From: Pseudoxanthomonas indica
GTDB taxonomy: Bacteria > Pseudomonadota > Gammaproteobacteria > Xanthomonadales > Xanthomonadaceae
NCBI RefSeq assembly: GCF_900167565.1
Contig: NZ_FUZV01000002.1
Span: forward strand, 992,001 to 1,056,000
Length of the DNA: 64,000 nucleotides
Direction of reading: 5' to 3'
Shown here piece after piece: positions 43,126 through 52,200 of the stretch. Below the pieces are notes generated by a model. It saw only the letters and a list, made by a program, of their open reading frames with translations, had not been told where the DNA came from and did no database searches. Position numbers and translations under genes: made by a program. Positions within the stretch are counted from its first letter, which is position 1. Each line of letters begins with the position of its first letter.

Positions 43126-43746
43126 ATGGCCGGTATTGAATCGACACAGGAGTTGGACCTTGAGCTGGTCAAGCGCGTGCAGCGCGGAGACAGTGCGGCA
43201 TTCGATCTGCTGGTACGCAAGTACCAGCACCGGATCGTCGCCCTCATCGGGCGCTACATCCACGACTGGAGCGAGTGCCAGGACGTGGCGCAGGAGACCT
43301 TCCTGCGCGCCTACCGGGCGCTCGGGAACTTTCGCGGCGATGCCCAGTTCTATACATGGCTTCACCGGATTGCAGTGAACACCGCCAAGAACCATCTCGT
43401 CGCCAACAACCGCCGGCCGCCGACCGATGACGTCGACGCCGCCGATGCCGAGCAGTACGACGCCGGCACCCGCCTGCGCGACACGGACACGCCCGAGCGT
43501 GAGCTGATGCGCCAGGAGTTGGAACGCAGCGTGATGAAGGCCGTGGACGCCCTGCCGGAAGAATTACGGACCGCCATCACCCTGCGCGAGGTGGAAGGCC
43601 TGAGTTACGAGGAAATCGCGCAGAAGATGGATTGCCCCATCGGCACCGTGCGATCGCGCATCTTCAGGGCGCGCGAAGCGATTGATGCCGAGCTGCGACC
43701 CTTGCTCGATACCGATAGCGCCACCCGGGAGCGGACCCGCCCATGA
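43126..43746 (+). CDS. rpoE: RNA polymerase sigma factor RpoE (AlgU-type)
   Basis: An ECF sigma factor of about 206 residues. Region 2 has YQHRIVALIGRYIHDWSECQ and DVAQETFLRAYRALGNF; region 4 has LREVEGLSYEEIAQKMDCPI and GTVRSRIFRAREAID. It controls the envelope-stress regulon. The ATG at 43126 follows GGAG by 11 bases; a GTG four codons earlier is possible. rseA overlaps its stop by four bases, then the protease mucD follows, the classic rpoE-rseA-mucD cluster. Confidence 0.95.
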   Translation: MAGIESTQELDLELVKRVQRGDSAAFDLLVRKYQHRIVALIGRYIHDWSECQDVAQETFLRAYRALGNFRGDAQFYTWLHRIAVNTAKNHLVANNRRPPTDDVDAADAEQYDAGTRLRDTDTPERELMRQELERSVMKAVDALPEELRTAITLREVEGLSYEEIAQKMDCPIGTVRSRIFRAREAIDAELRPLLDTDSATRERTRP

Positions 43747-44630
43747 CTGTAGAACTCGACAAACTGGACATCCACAATCGCCAACAGCTGTCGGCGTTGA
43801 TGGACGGTGAGTTGGCCCCGGACGAAGCACGCTTTTTGCTGCGCCGTCTGCAACACGATGACGAACTGGGTTCGGCCTGGGAACGCTGGCAGCTGTGCGG
43901 CGACGTGCTGCGTGGCCAGGCCCGGGCGCCGGCTCCGGCGGGCTTTGCCCAACGCGTTGCGCTGGCCGTGGCCGCCGAGCCGCATCGCCATGCCACCAAT
44001 GAAAATGCCGCAGCCACCCCACGCGGTCGGCTGATGCGCTGGGGCGGCGGTGCACTGGCGGCATCGGTGGCCTTGATGGCCTTCCTGATCGCACGCCCGC
44101 AGTTGCCCGAAGACACCTCCACCAGCAGCGCGCCGGCGATTGCCGCGACCACGCCGGCCCCGGCCGTTGACGAAGACGCCACGCTGGCCGATGCCGGCGG
44201 CACCTTGGCCGATGCCGGCAGTGCCGAAGTGCTGGCCTCGGCCGCAGCCACCGTGGCGGTGGCCAGCGTGCCGCGTCGTGATGCCACTACCCGCCGCAGC
44301 GCCACCCGTACCCAGCAGGCCGCACGCAGTTCGATGGCCCGCGCCGCGCGCGAGCCGCAGCGGGCCGTGGCCAGCGCCGCCCCGGTGGCTCCGCCGGTGA
44401 ATGCAGTGGCGGGCCCCGGCACGACGGCCGTGGCGGCCGCTCGGGTCAACAACCCGTTCTCCTCGTCCACGCCTGTCAGCGCGCCACAGGCGCGTCCGTG
44501 GCCGCGTTCGACTCTGCCTTATGCCAGCAACGCTGCGGGTAGCCTGAGCACCGGCTATTCGTCGGATTCGGGTGCGCGCACGTTCTATCCGTTTGATCCG
44601 GCGCAGTCCACGCCTGCCGCGCAGCCGTAA
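43743..44630 (+). CDS. rseA: Anti-sigma-E factor RseA
   Basis: A 295-residue single-pass membrane anti-sigma factor. The cytoplasmic N-terminus (QQLSALMDGELAPDEARFLL, then WERWQLCGDVLRG) binds sigma-E. One transmembrane helix is near residues 100-117 (GALAASVALMAFLIA). A long Ala/Pro/Thr-rich periplasmic part follows, much less conserved than the N-terminus. It is degraded by DegS/RseP-type proteolysis in relatives. Start overlaps rpoE stop. Confidence 0.9.
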   Translation: MTVELDKLDIHNRQQLSALMDGELAPDEARFLLRRLQHDDELGSAWERWQLCGDVLRGQARAPAPAGFAQRVALAVAAEPHRHATNENAAATPRGRLMRWGGGALAASVALMAFLIARPQLPEDTSTSSAPAIAATTPAPAVDEDATLADAGGTLADAGSAEVLASAAATVAVASVPRRDATTRRSATRTQQAARSSMARAAREPQRAVASAAPVAPPVNAVAGPGTTAVAAARVNNPFSSSTPVSAPQARPWPRSTLPYASNAAGSLSTGYSSDSGARTFYPFDPAQSTPAAQP

Positions 44631-44713
44631 CCGGCCACCTGCATTTGCCGGCGCGGAGCGTCCGCGCCGGCGCCATTCCCACTTTCGCAACGACCAATCG
44701 AGGCCTGCATTCG

Positions 44714-46252
44714 ATGAGCTTGAGTGCCCGCAACAGCGTCCTTTCCCTGCTGATCCTCACCGCGCCGCTGGCCGCATGCGCGCGTCCGGCTGATCCGGCG
44801 CCTGCCGCCGCGTCGTCGGCGGCCGCCGCACCCGTCATCGCCCAATCCACGGCGCCGCAGCTGGTCAGCGGCCTGCCGGACTTCACCCAGCTGGTCGATC
44901 AAGTCGGCCCGGGCGTGGTCAACATCGAGGCGCGCATCAGCGGCCGCCAGAGCACCGATCAAGAGGAATACAGCGAAGACGACATCCCGGAAATCTTCCG
45001 CCGGATGTTGCCGCCCGGCTTCCAGATGCCCGGCCCCGGCGATCGCGGCGGTGATCGCGGTCCGTCACGTCGCGGCATCTCGATGGGTTCGGGTTTCATC
45101 ATTTCGCAGGACGGTTACGTGCTGACCAACCACCACGTGGTGGACGGCGCCGACGAAGTGAAGGTCAAGCTGCCGGATCGTCGCGAGCTCACCGCCAAGG
45201 TGGTCGGCAGCGATCAGCAGTACGACGTGGCCTTGTTGAAAATCGACGCCAAGGGCCTGCCGACCGCGCGCCTGGGCGACTCGCGTTCGCTCAAGCCGGG
45301 CCAGTGGGTGGTGGCGATTGGTTCGCCGTTCGGGCTGGATCATTCGGTCACCGCCGGCATCGTCAGCGCGGTGGGCCGCAGTGCCTCGGCCGAGCAGCGC
45401 TACGTGCCCTTCATCCAGACCGACGTGGCGATCAACCAGGGCAACTCCGGTGGCCCGCTGCTCAATACGCGCGGTGAAGTGGTCGGCATCAATTCGCAGA
45501 TCTTCTCCGCCTCCGGCGGCTACATGGGCATCAGCTTTGCCATCCCGATCGACCTGGCAATGAGCGCGGTGGATCAGCTCAAGGCCACCGGCAAGGTCAG
45601 CCGCGGCCAGCTGGGCGTGGTGGTGCAGCCGATCAACACCGACGAGGCCAAGGGCTTCGGCCTGGCCGACACCCGCGGCGCGCTGGTCAACCAGGTGCTG
45701 GAAGGCAGCCCGGCGCAGAAGGCCGGGGTGGTGCCGGGCGACATCATCAAGGCGTTCAACGGCACGCCAATCAACGACTCCAGCGATCTGCCGCCGCTGG
45801 TGGGCGCGCTGGTGCCGGGCACCAAGGCGACCATCTCGGTCATCCGCGACGGCAAGCCGCGTGATCTGTCGGTGACCCTGACCGAACTGGACGAGAGCGC
45901 CGCCGTCGGCGGACGCGCCCCGGTGACGCCGGGCAAGCCGGCCCCGGCAGCCGGTACCAATCCGCTCGGCCTGGTCGGCCAGGATCTGGGCGCCGATGCG
46001 CGCAAGCAGATGGGCCTGAAGGCAGGCGAGGGCGTGCTGGTCAGCCGGGTCAATGGCGCCGCCGCACGTGAAGCCGGGCTGGCCCCGGGCATGGTGGTGA
46101 TGCAGGTCGGGCGCAGCCCGGTGGGCAGCCCCGCCGAGCTCAACGACCAGCTCAAGGACGTGAAGCCCGGCCAGACGGTGATGCTGCTGGTCCGTACCCA
46201 GAATGGTGCAACCCGTTTCGTGGCCATCACCGCGGAAGCCAGCAAGGGCTGA
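44714..46252 (+). CDS. mucD: Do/DegP-type periplasmic serine protease (MucD)
   Basis: A 512-residue HtrA-family protease with two PDZ domains. Triad residues are in YVLTNHHVVDGAD (His), QYDVALLKIDAKG (Asp) and NQGNSGGPLLNTRG (Ser). PDZ1 starts near GQLGVVVQPIN and PDZ2 ends with QTVMLLVRTQNGATRFVAI. The N-terminus reads LLILTAPLAACARP, a lipobox-like LAAC, so it may be a lipoprotein rather than freely soluble. It clears misfolded envelope proteins and is normally sigma-E controlled. Start chosen at MSLSARNSV (44714). Confidence 0.93.
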   Translation: MSLSARNSVLSLLILTAPLAACARPADPAPAAASSAAAAPVIAQSTAPQLVSGLPDFTQLVDQVGPGVVNIEARISGRQSTDQEEYSEDDIPEIFRRMLPPGFQMPGPGDRGGDRGPSRRGISMGSGFIISQDGYVLTNHHVVDGADEVKVKLPDRRELTAKVVGSDQQYDVALLKIDAKGLPTARLGDSRSLKPGQWVVAIGSPFGLDHSVTAGIVSAVGRSASAEQRYVPFIQTDVAINQGNSGGPLLNTRGEVVGINSQIFSASGGYMGISFAIPIDLAMSAVDQLKATGKVSRGQLGVVVQPINTDEAKGFGLADTRGALVNQVLEGSPAQKAGVVPGDIIKAFNGTPINDSSDLPPLVGALVPGTKATISVIRDGKPRDLSVTLTELDESAAVGGRAPVTPGKPAPAAGTNPLGLVGQDLGADARKQMGLKAGEGVLVSRVNGAAAREAGLAPGMVVMQVGRSPVGSPAELNDQLKDVKPGQTVMLLVRTQNGATRFVAITAEASKG

Positions 46253-46298
46253 TCGGGCGGGTCGAAACGGCCTTTCACCCGTCAGCGCACGCTGCCGC

Positions 46299-46325
46299 AA
46301 CGCCCGCCCTCCCGGCGGGCGTTTG
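46299..46325 (+). terminator. Terminator after mucD
   Basis: ACGCCCGCC (46300-46308) pairs with GGCGGGCGT (46314-46322), followed by TT and G. Strong stem, short T-run. It separates the rpoE operon from lepA. Confidence 0.6.
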
Positions 46326-46404
46326 CGTTGGGGCGGTCGGGCATGGCCCGGCCATGCGATAATTCCGCGTTACCCTGACGACGGCCGTAGCCGCCGCCCA
46401 CCTC

Positions 46405-48213
46405 ATGTCTTCTGATTCCATGCGGAATATCCGCAACTTCTCCATCATCGCGCACGTCGACCACGGCAAGTCGACGCTGGCCGATCGCATCATCCAACTC
46501 TGCGGCGGCCTGGAGGCGCGGGAGATGGAAGCGCAGGTGCTCGATTCCAATCCGATCGAGCGCGAGCGCGGCATCACCATCAAGGCCCAGTCCGTGTCCC
46601 TGCCTTACAAGGCCAAGGACGGGCAGGTCTACCAGCTCAACTTCATCGATACCCCCGGCCACGTGGACTTCAGCTACGAAGTCTCGCGCTCGCTGGCCGC
46701 CTGCGAAGGCGCGCTGCTGGTGGTGGACGCGGCGCAAGGTGTGGAAGCCCAGTCCGTGGCCAACTGCTACACCGCGGTGGAGCAGGGCCTGGAAGTGGTG
46801 CCGGTGCTCAACAAGATCGACCTGCCCACCGCCGACATCGAGCGCGCCAAGACCGAGATTGAAGCGGTCATCGGCATCGACGCCGAGGACGCGGTGCCGG
46901 TCAGCGCCAAGACCGGCCTGAACGTGGATCTGGTGCTGGAAGCGATCGTCCAGCGCATTCCGCCGCCCAAGCCGCGCGATACCGACAAGCTGCAGGCGCT
47001 GATCATCGACTCCTGGTTCGACAATTACCTGGGCGTGGTCTCGCTGGTGCGGGTGATGCAGGGCGAGATTGGTCCCAAGAGCAAGATCCTGGTGATGTCC
47101 ACCGGCCGCACCCACGAAGTGGACAAGGTCGGCGTGTTCACCCCCAAGCGCAAGGAGCTCAAGAAGCTCGGCGCCGGCGAGGTAGGCTGGATTACCGCCT
47201 CGATCAAGGACGTGCATGGCGCGCCCGTGGGCGACACCCTGACCCTGGCCAGCGACCCGGCGTCCAAGCCGCTGCCCGGTTTCCAGGAAATGCAGCCGCG
47301 CGTGTTCGCCGGCCTGTTTCCGGTCAATGCCGAGGATTACCCGGCGCTGCGCGAGGCGCTGGAAAAGCTGCGCCTGAACGACGCGGCGCTGCGTTTCGAG
47401 CCGGAAAGCTCCGAGGCCATGGGCTTTGGTTTCCGCTGCGGCTTCCTGGGCATGCTGCACATGGAGATCGTGCAGGAGCGGCTGGAGCGCGAATACGACC
47501 TGGACCTGATCAGCACCGCGCCGACGGTGGTGTATGAAGTCCTCAAGACCGATGGCACGGTCATGGCGCTGGACAATCCAGCCAAACTGCCGCAGTCCAA
47601 CCTGATCGAAGAGGTGCGCGAACCCATCATCCGCGCCAACATCCTCACCCCCGAGGAATACATCGGCAACATCATCAAGCTGTGCGAGGAAAAGCGCGGC
47701 TCGCAGATCGGCATCCAGTACCTGGCCAGCCAGGTGCAGATCAGCTACGAACTGCCGATGGCCGAGGTGGTGCTGGATTTCTTCGACAAGCTCAAGTCGG
47801 TCAGCCGTGGCTACGCTTCGCTCGACTACTCGTTCCTGCGTTTCCAGGCCGGCCCGTTCGTGCGCCTGGACACGCTGATCAACGGCGACAAGGTCGACGC
47901 CCTGAGCCTGATCGTGCACCGCAGTCACGCCGATCGACGCGGCCGCGAACTGTGCGAAAAGATGAAGGACCTGATTCCGCGGCAGATGTTCGACGTCGCC
48001 ATCCAGGCCGCCGTGGGCGCGCAGATCATTGCCCGCAGCACGGTCAAGGCGATGCGCAAGAACGTCTTGGCCAAATGTTATGGTGGCGACATCAGCCGCA
48101 AGAAGAAGCTCCTCGAGAAGCAGAAAGAGGGCAAGAAGCGGATGAAGCAGGTGGGCCGGGTGGAAATTCCACAAGAGGCGTTCCTGGCCGTCCTGCAGGT
48201 GGACAGCAAGTAA
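46405..48213 (+). CDS. lepA: Elongation factor 4 (LepA)
   Basis: A 602-residue ribosome-associated GTPase. G1 is [17 protein letters not shown]3 [15 protein letters not shown]4 [11 protein letters not shown]. The LepA-specific C-terminal domain contains [20 protein letters not shown] and [20 protein letters not shown]. It precedes lepB as in most proteobacteria. An extended -10-like TGCGATAAT at 46355-46363 upstream may be its promoter. Confidence 0.97.
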   Translation: MSSDSMRNIRNFSIIAHVDHGKSTLADRIIQLCGGLEAREMEAQVLDSNPIERERGITIKAQSVSLPYKAKDGQVYQLNFIDTPGHVDFSYEVSRSLAACEGALLVVDAAQGVEAQSVANCYTAVEQGLEVVPVLNKIDLPTADIERAKTEIEAVIGIDAEDAVPVSAKTGLNVDLVLEAIVQRIPPPKPRDTDKLQALIIDSWFDNYLGVVSLVRVMQGEIGPKSKILVMSTGRTHEVDKVGVFTPKRKELKKLGAGEVGWITASIKDVHGAPVGDTLTLASDPASKPLPGFQEMQPRVFAGLFPVNAEDYPALREALEKLRLNDAALRFEPESSEAMGFGFRCGFLGMLHMEIVQERLEREYDLDLISTAPTVVYEVLKTDGTVMALDNPAKLPQSNLIEEVREPIIRANILTPEEYIGNIIKLCEEKRGSQIGIQYLASQVQISYELPMAEVVLDFFDKLKSVSRGYASLDYSFLRFQAGPFVRLDTLINGDKVDALSLIVHRSHADRRGRELCEKMKDLIPRQMFDVAIQAAVGAQIIARSTVKAMRKNVLAKCYGGDISRKKKLLEKQKEGKKRMKQVGRVEIPQEAFLAVLQVDSK

Positions 48214-48297
48214 TAGGCTTCACCCGGGCCACCGCGAGGAGGGCCCCCCTGGTTCACCGTTACCCTTCACCCTTTCACCCGTTCCAAAGGCATATCC

Positions 48298-49092
48298 ATG
48301 GTCTGGTTTGAAACCATCCTCGTCGTGCTGACGCTGTTCACGGGCGCCGTCTGGCTGCTGGACAAGCTCTTCCTGGCCAAGCGCCGCGCCGCCCGCAGCG
48401 GTCTGCTCGATGAAGAGCCGGTGGTGGTGGATTACTCGCGCGCCTTCTTCCCGGTGCTGGCGATCGTCTTGATCCTGCGCAGCTTCGTCGGCGAGCCGTT
48501 CAAGATTCCGTCCAGCTCGATGATGCCCAACCTGCTGATTGGCGATTTCATCCTGGTCAACAAGTTCGCCTACGGTCTGCGCCTGCCCATCACCAACCAG
48601 AAGTTCGTCGACATCGGCGAGCCCAAGCGCGGCGACGTGGTGGTGTTCAAGCCGCCGCACGATCCGGAGAACAACTGGATCAAGCGGGTCATCGGCCTGC
48701 CGGGCGACCGCATTTCCTTCGAGGGCAATACGGTCTCGATCAATGGCCAGCCGCTGGCCTACCAGACCCTGGGCACCTACACCGGCCGCGGCCTGCCGAT
48801 GGGCGTGGACAGCGCGGCGCTGCTGGAAGAGCAGCTGCCGGGCCGCCCGCACAAGGTGCTGGAAGTGCTGGACCGGGTCACCGGTGAGGGCGACTGGGTG
48901 GTGCCGCAGGGCCACTATTTCGTCATGGGCGACAATCGTGATAATAGCGAGGACGGCCGGCTGTGGACGCAGACCCACTTCCTGCCGGAGCAAAACCTGC
49001 GCGGCAAGGCCTTCCTGATCTGGCTGAACTGCGAGGACTGGTTCTGCAAGGGGAGTTTCCAGCCGTCCCGGATTGGCGACAGCATCCAGTGA
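48298..49092 (+). CDS. lepB: Signal peptidase I
   Basis: Inner-membrane protease that removes Sec and Tat signal peptides. 264 residues. Two N-terminal hydrophobic segments (FETILVVLTLFTGAVWLLDK and FFPVLAIVLILRSFVG), then the catalytic Ser in PSSSMMPNLLIGDFILVNKF and Lys in NNWIKRVIGLPGDRI. The C-terminal box GHYFVMGDNRDNSEDGR is canonical. Downstream genes are DUF4845, rnc, era and recO. Confidence 0.96.
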   Translation: MVWFETILVVLTLFTGAVWLLDKLFLAKRRAARSGLLDEEPVVVDYSRAFFPVLAIVLILRSFVGEPFKIPSSSMMPNLLIGDFILVNKFAYGLRLPITNQKFVDIGEPKRGDVVVFKPPHDPENNWIKRVIGLPGDRISFEGNTVSINGQPLAYQTLGTYTGRGLPMGVDSAALLEEQLPGRPHKVLEVLDRVTGEGDWVVPQGHYFVMGDNRDNSEDGRLWTQTHFLPEQNLRGKAFLIWLNCEDWFCKGSFQPSRIGDSIQ

Positions 49093-49138
49093 CGGATTGG
49101 GTCCAGACAACGTGATGTTCGCAAACGGGGGAGTGGCA

Positions 49139-49522
49139 ATGAATCGCAAGCATCAAAGTGGCCTCACCTTGATCAGTTTCCTGGTGGTGCTGGGCGTGGT
49201 GGGTTTTGCCGCCTTCATCGGCATGAAGCTGTTCCCGATGTACCAGGAGTACTACTCGGTCCGCTCGTCGATGAAGGGTCTGGAAAGCGAGCCCGGCGTG
49301 GCCGACATGGATCCCTCGCGCATCCAGGATCTGTTCTTCCGCCGCCTGTACATCAACTACTCCGAAAACGTGAAGCCCAAGAACGTCAAGTTCGAGCGCA
49401 CCGACGGTGGTTGGCTGATGAGCGTCAAGTACGAAGTGCGCCGTCCGCTGGTGGGCAACCTGGACGTGGTGGGCAATTTCGACACCAGCCAGAAGCTCAC
49501 GCGCCACGGCACCCCGGACTGA
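49139..49522 (+). CDS. DUF4845 domain-containing protein
   Basis: A 127-residue protein with an N-terminal prepilin-like hydrophobic helix, MNRKHQSGLTLISFLVVLGV, then a small soluble domain (NVKFERTDGGWLMSVKYEVR). It is the conserved lepB-rnc spacer gene of many gammaproteobacteria, with no known role. The Gly-Leu-Thr-Leu-Ile pattern resembles a type IV pilin peptidase site, though the Glu at position 5 is missing. Start at 49139 has GGGGGAG just upstream. Confidence 0.88.
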   Translation: MNRKHQSGLTLISFLVVLGVVGFAAFIGMKLFPMYQEYYSVRSSMKGLESEPGVADMDPSRIQDLFFRRLYINYSENVKPKNVKFERTDGGWLMSVKYEVRRPLVGNLDVVGNFDTSQKLTRHGTPD

Positions 49523-49525
49523 GGT

Positions 49526-50203
49526 TTGACCGCGCTCCGGCTCACGCACACGTTCAATCATCAGGGTTTGCTGGGGCAGGCCCTGACCCATCGCAGTGCA
49601 GGCTCGCCGCATAACGAGCGGCTGGAATTCCTCGGCGACGGCATCGTCAACCTGCTGATCGCCGAGGCGCTGTTCAACCGCTGGCCCAAGGCCGACGAAG
49701 GCGCAATGACCCGCGCCCGCGCCGAACTGGTGCGCGAAGGTTCGCTGGCCGCCATCGCCCGCCGCCTGGATCTGGGCGCGCAGCTGACCATGGGGCCGGG
49801 CGAAATGAAGTCCGGTGGCCATCGCCGCGATTCGATTCTGGCCGATGCATTGGAAGCGGTGGTGGCGGCGATCTACCTGGATGCCGGCTTCGAGACCTGC
49901 CGCGCGGTGGTGCTGCCGTGGTTCGAGGATTTGCTGGCCGCATTGCCCGAAGGCAAGGCGGAAAAGGATGCCAAGACCCGCCTGCAGGAATGGTTGCAGG
50001 CACGCCAGCGGCCGCTGCCGCTGTACGAACTCGTCTCCGAAAGCGGCGACGATCACGCCAAGATGTTCCTGGCCCGTTGCAGCCTGCAGGAGCCGTCGGT
50101 GGCGGCCGAAGGCGAAGGCACCTCGCGGCGCATCGCCGAGCAGGCCGCCGCCGCCGCGGTGCTGGAACAGCTGGCCGAACCCAAACGCAGTCACGCACGA
50201 TGA
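49526..50203 (+). CDS. rnc: Ribonuclease III
   Basis: Double-strand-specific endonuclease that processes rRNA precursors. 225 residues. The signature is [20 protein letters not shown] and a second metal site is in [19 protein letters not shown]. The C-terminal dsRNA-binding domain starts near [20 protein letters not shown]. Start codon is TTG three bases after the DUF4845 stop. Its stop overlaps the era start. Confidence 0.96.
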   Translation: MTALRLTHTFNHQGLLGQALTHRSAGSPHNERLEFLGDGIVNLLIAEALFNRWPKADEGAMTRARAELVREGSLAAIARRLDLGAQLTMGPGEMKSGGHRRDSILADALEAVVAAIYLDAGFETCRAVVLPWFEDLLAALPEGKAEKDAKTRLQEWLQARQRPLPLYELVSESGDDHAKMFLARCSLQEPSVAAEGEGTSRRIAEQAAAAAVLEQLAEPKRSHAR

Positions 50204-51108
50204 ATACAAATTCCCCCCACCGCAGCGGCAGCGTTGCGGTCATCGGCCGACCCAATGTCGGCAAGTCCACGCTGACCAACGCCCTGGTGGGCGCCAAGAT
50301 CAGCATCACTTCCAACCGGCCGCAGACCACCCGTCATCGGCTGCTCGGCATCGCCACGTTTCCGGCCGGGCAGATCGTGCTGGTGGACACGCCCGGCTTG
50401 CACAAGCAGCAGGGCAAGTTTTCCGCCTCGGCGATGAGCCGGGTGATGAACCGCGCCGCACGCGGCGCGCTGGAGGGCGTGGATGCGGGCCTGCTGGTGA
50501 TCGAGGCCGGGCGCTGGGATGAAGAGGACACGCTGGCTTACAACGTGTTGAGCGACGCCGGCATTCCGGTGGTGCTGGTGATCAACAAGGTGGATCGTCT
50601 GCGCGACAAGAGCGCGCTGCTGCCGTTCCTGGCGCAGGTGAGTGATGGCCGCGAGTTTGCGGCGATCCATCCGGTGTCCGCGCTGAAGAAAAATGGCCTG
50701 GAGTCGCTGACCAAGGACGTGCTGGCGCTGTTGCCGGAAGCACCGCCGATGTTTGGCGAGGACGAGATTACCGATCGCAGCGAGCGGTTCCTGGCCGGCG
50801 AGTTGATTCGCGAGCAGCTGATGCGCCAGCTGGGCGCGGAGTTGCCGTATGCCACCACCACCGAGATTGAGCGCTTCACCGAAGACGGCGAGATGCTGCG
50901 CATCGGTGCGGTGATCTGGGTCGAGCGCGAGAGCCAGAAGGCGATCGTGATCGGCAAGGGCGGCACGCGGCTGAAGGAAATCGGCAGCAAGGCGCGGATG
51001 CAGATGGAGCATCTGTTTGGCCGCAAGGTCTTCCTGGAAACCTGGGTGCGGGTGCGCGAGGGCTGGTCGGATGACGAGACCGCGCTCAAGGCCTTCGGGT
51101 ACGAATAA
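50200..51108 (+). CDS. era: GTPase Era
   Basis: Essential ribosome-assembly GTPase, 302 residues. G1 [17 protein letters not shown]3 [13 protein letters not shown]4 [11 protein letters not shown], and a C-terminal KH domain with [20 protein letters not shown] that binds the 16S rRNA 3' end. Coupled with rnc by a four-base overlap; recO follows after a palindromic repeat. Confidence 0.97.
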   Translation: MNTNSPHRSGSVAVIGRPNVGKSTLTNALVGAKISITSNRPQTTRHRLLGIATFPAGQIVLVDTPGLHKQQGKFSASAMSRVMNRAARGALEGVDAGLLVIEAGRWDEEDTLAYNVLSDAGIPVVLVINKVDRLRDKSALLPFLAQVSDGREFAAIHPVSALKKNGLESLTKDVLALLPEAPPMFGEDEITDRSERFLAGELIREQLMRQLGAELPYATTTEIERFTEDGEMLRIGAVIWVERESQKAIVIGKGGTRLKEIGSKARMQMEHLFGRKVFLETWVRVREGWSDDETALKAFGYE

Positions 51109-51140
51109 GCACTTCCTGATTCGTGGCGGGCGAGCTTCTG

Positions 51141-51180
51141 CTCCTTCCCCCGCTTGCGGGGGAAGGCTGGGATGGGGGCA
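51141..51180. repeat. Palindromic repeat between era and recO
   Basis: CTTCCCCCGCTTGCGGGGGAAG followed by GCTGGGATGGGGGC, the same family as at 29300-29451 and 37645-37687. It interrupts an otherwise tightly packed operon. Confidence 0.8.
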
Positions 51181-51220
51181 CGCCGAAGTCATTTACTTTG
51201 GCCGCTGAGCACCGCCTCCG

Positions 51221-51952
51221 ATGCGCATTGCCCAAGAACCCGCCTACGTGCTCCACGCCCGCCCATGGCGGGAAACCAGCCTGCTGCTGGAAGTCCTGAC
51301 CGAGCAGCACGGCCGCCTGGGCCTGGTCGCACGCGGCGTCACCGGCCCGAAGAAGCACGTCCAGCGCGCTGCGCTGCAGCCGCTCCAGTTCATTCGCCTC
51401 GAAGCCGACTTGCGCGGTGAGTTGGCGCGTCTGGTTTCTGCGGAAGCGGTGGACACCGCGCCACGCTTGCAGGGCGATGCGATGTTGGCCGCGTTCTATC
51501 TCAACGAAGTGGTGCTGCGGTTGGCGCCACGGCATGACCCGTTGCCAGAACTGTTCGCCGCGTATGGCGATGCGCGTGCGCGTTTGGCTTCGACCGAGTC
51601 GTTGGCGTGGACGTTGCGGCGGTTCGAGCGGGATTTGTTGGAGGCGCTGGGGTTTGGCTTCGCACTGGATGTGGATGCCGATGGTCAGCCGATCGATGCG
51701 GCTGCGCGCTATGTGCTGGAGCCGGAGCAGGGGCCGCGGCGCTTGTTTCTGGATCGTGGCCGCAGTGAGCGTGCCAGTGCCGCGACCGGGCGTGCGCTGT
51801 TGTGCCTGGCCGAGGACGCGCAGCCTCCTGCGGAAGATCTGGCCAGCCTGCGCTTGGCGCTGCGCCAGCTGCTGGTGCACTACCTTGGCGCACGCGGTTT
51901 GAAGTCGTGGGACATGCTCGGCGATTTGCGGCAGTTGCGCGCTGACACTTAG
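51221..51952 (+). CDS. recO: DNA repair protein RecO
   Basis: RecFOR-pathway protein that anneals DNA and, with RecR, loads RecA. 243 residues. The OB-fold N-terminus is [20 protein letters not shown] and then [21 protein letters not shown] zinc-binding cysteine cluster is not evident. The 3' end (51842-51960) is present again in diverged form at 58054-58172, which marks this gene as the insertion boundary of the RHS island. Confidence 0.95.
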   Translation: MRIAQEPAYVLHARPWRETSLLLEVLTEQHGRLGLVARGVTGPKKHVQRAALQPLQFIRLEADLRGELARLVSAEAVDTAPRLQGDAMLAAFYLNEVVLRLAPRHDPLPELFAAYGDARARLASTESLAWTLRRFERDLLEALGFGFALDVDADGQPIDAAARYVLEPEQGPRRLFLDRGRSERASAATGRALLCLAEDAQPPAEDLASLRLALRQLLVHYLGARGLKSWDMLGDLRQLRADT

Positions 51953-52200
51953 CGCAAGAGAACAACGGTTCACCGAAAGCCGCCTCGTTGGCCGACTGAG
52001 CGGCTCCCACCTCATGAGAGGAAGCGTGAGCCACAATCAATTCCGTGCTCCTCGTCGCGAAGAACGTCACCAGTGCCCTGCCGGTCTGGACAATGGGCGA
52101 ACGCCAGGCCAATGATGCCCGCGACGGACCCCCACCGCTGACACGCCTGAAAGCAGGCAAGCGGTCGTACGACTCTTCTCGTACTTGCATGGAGCAATCA

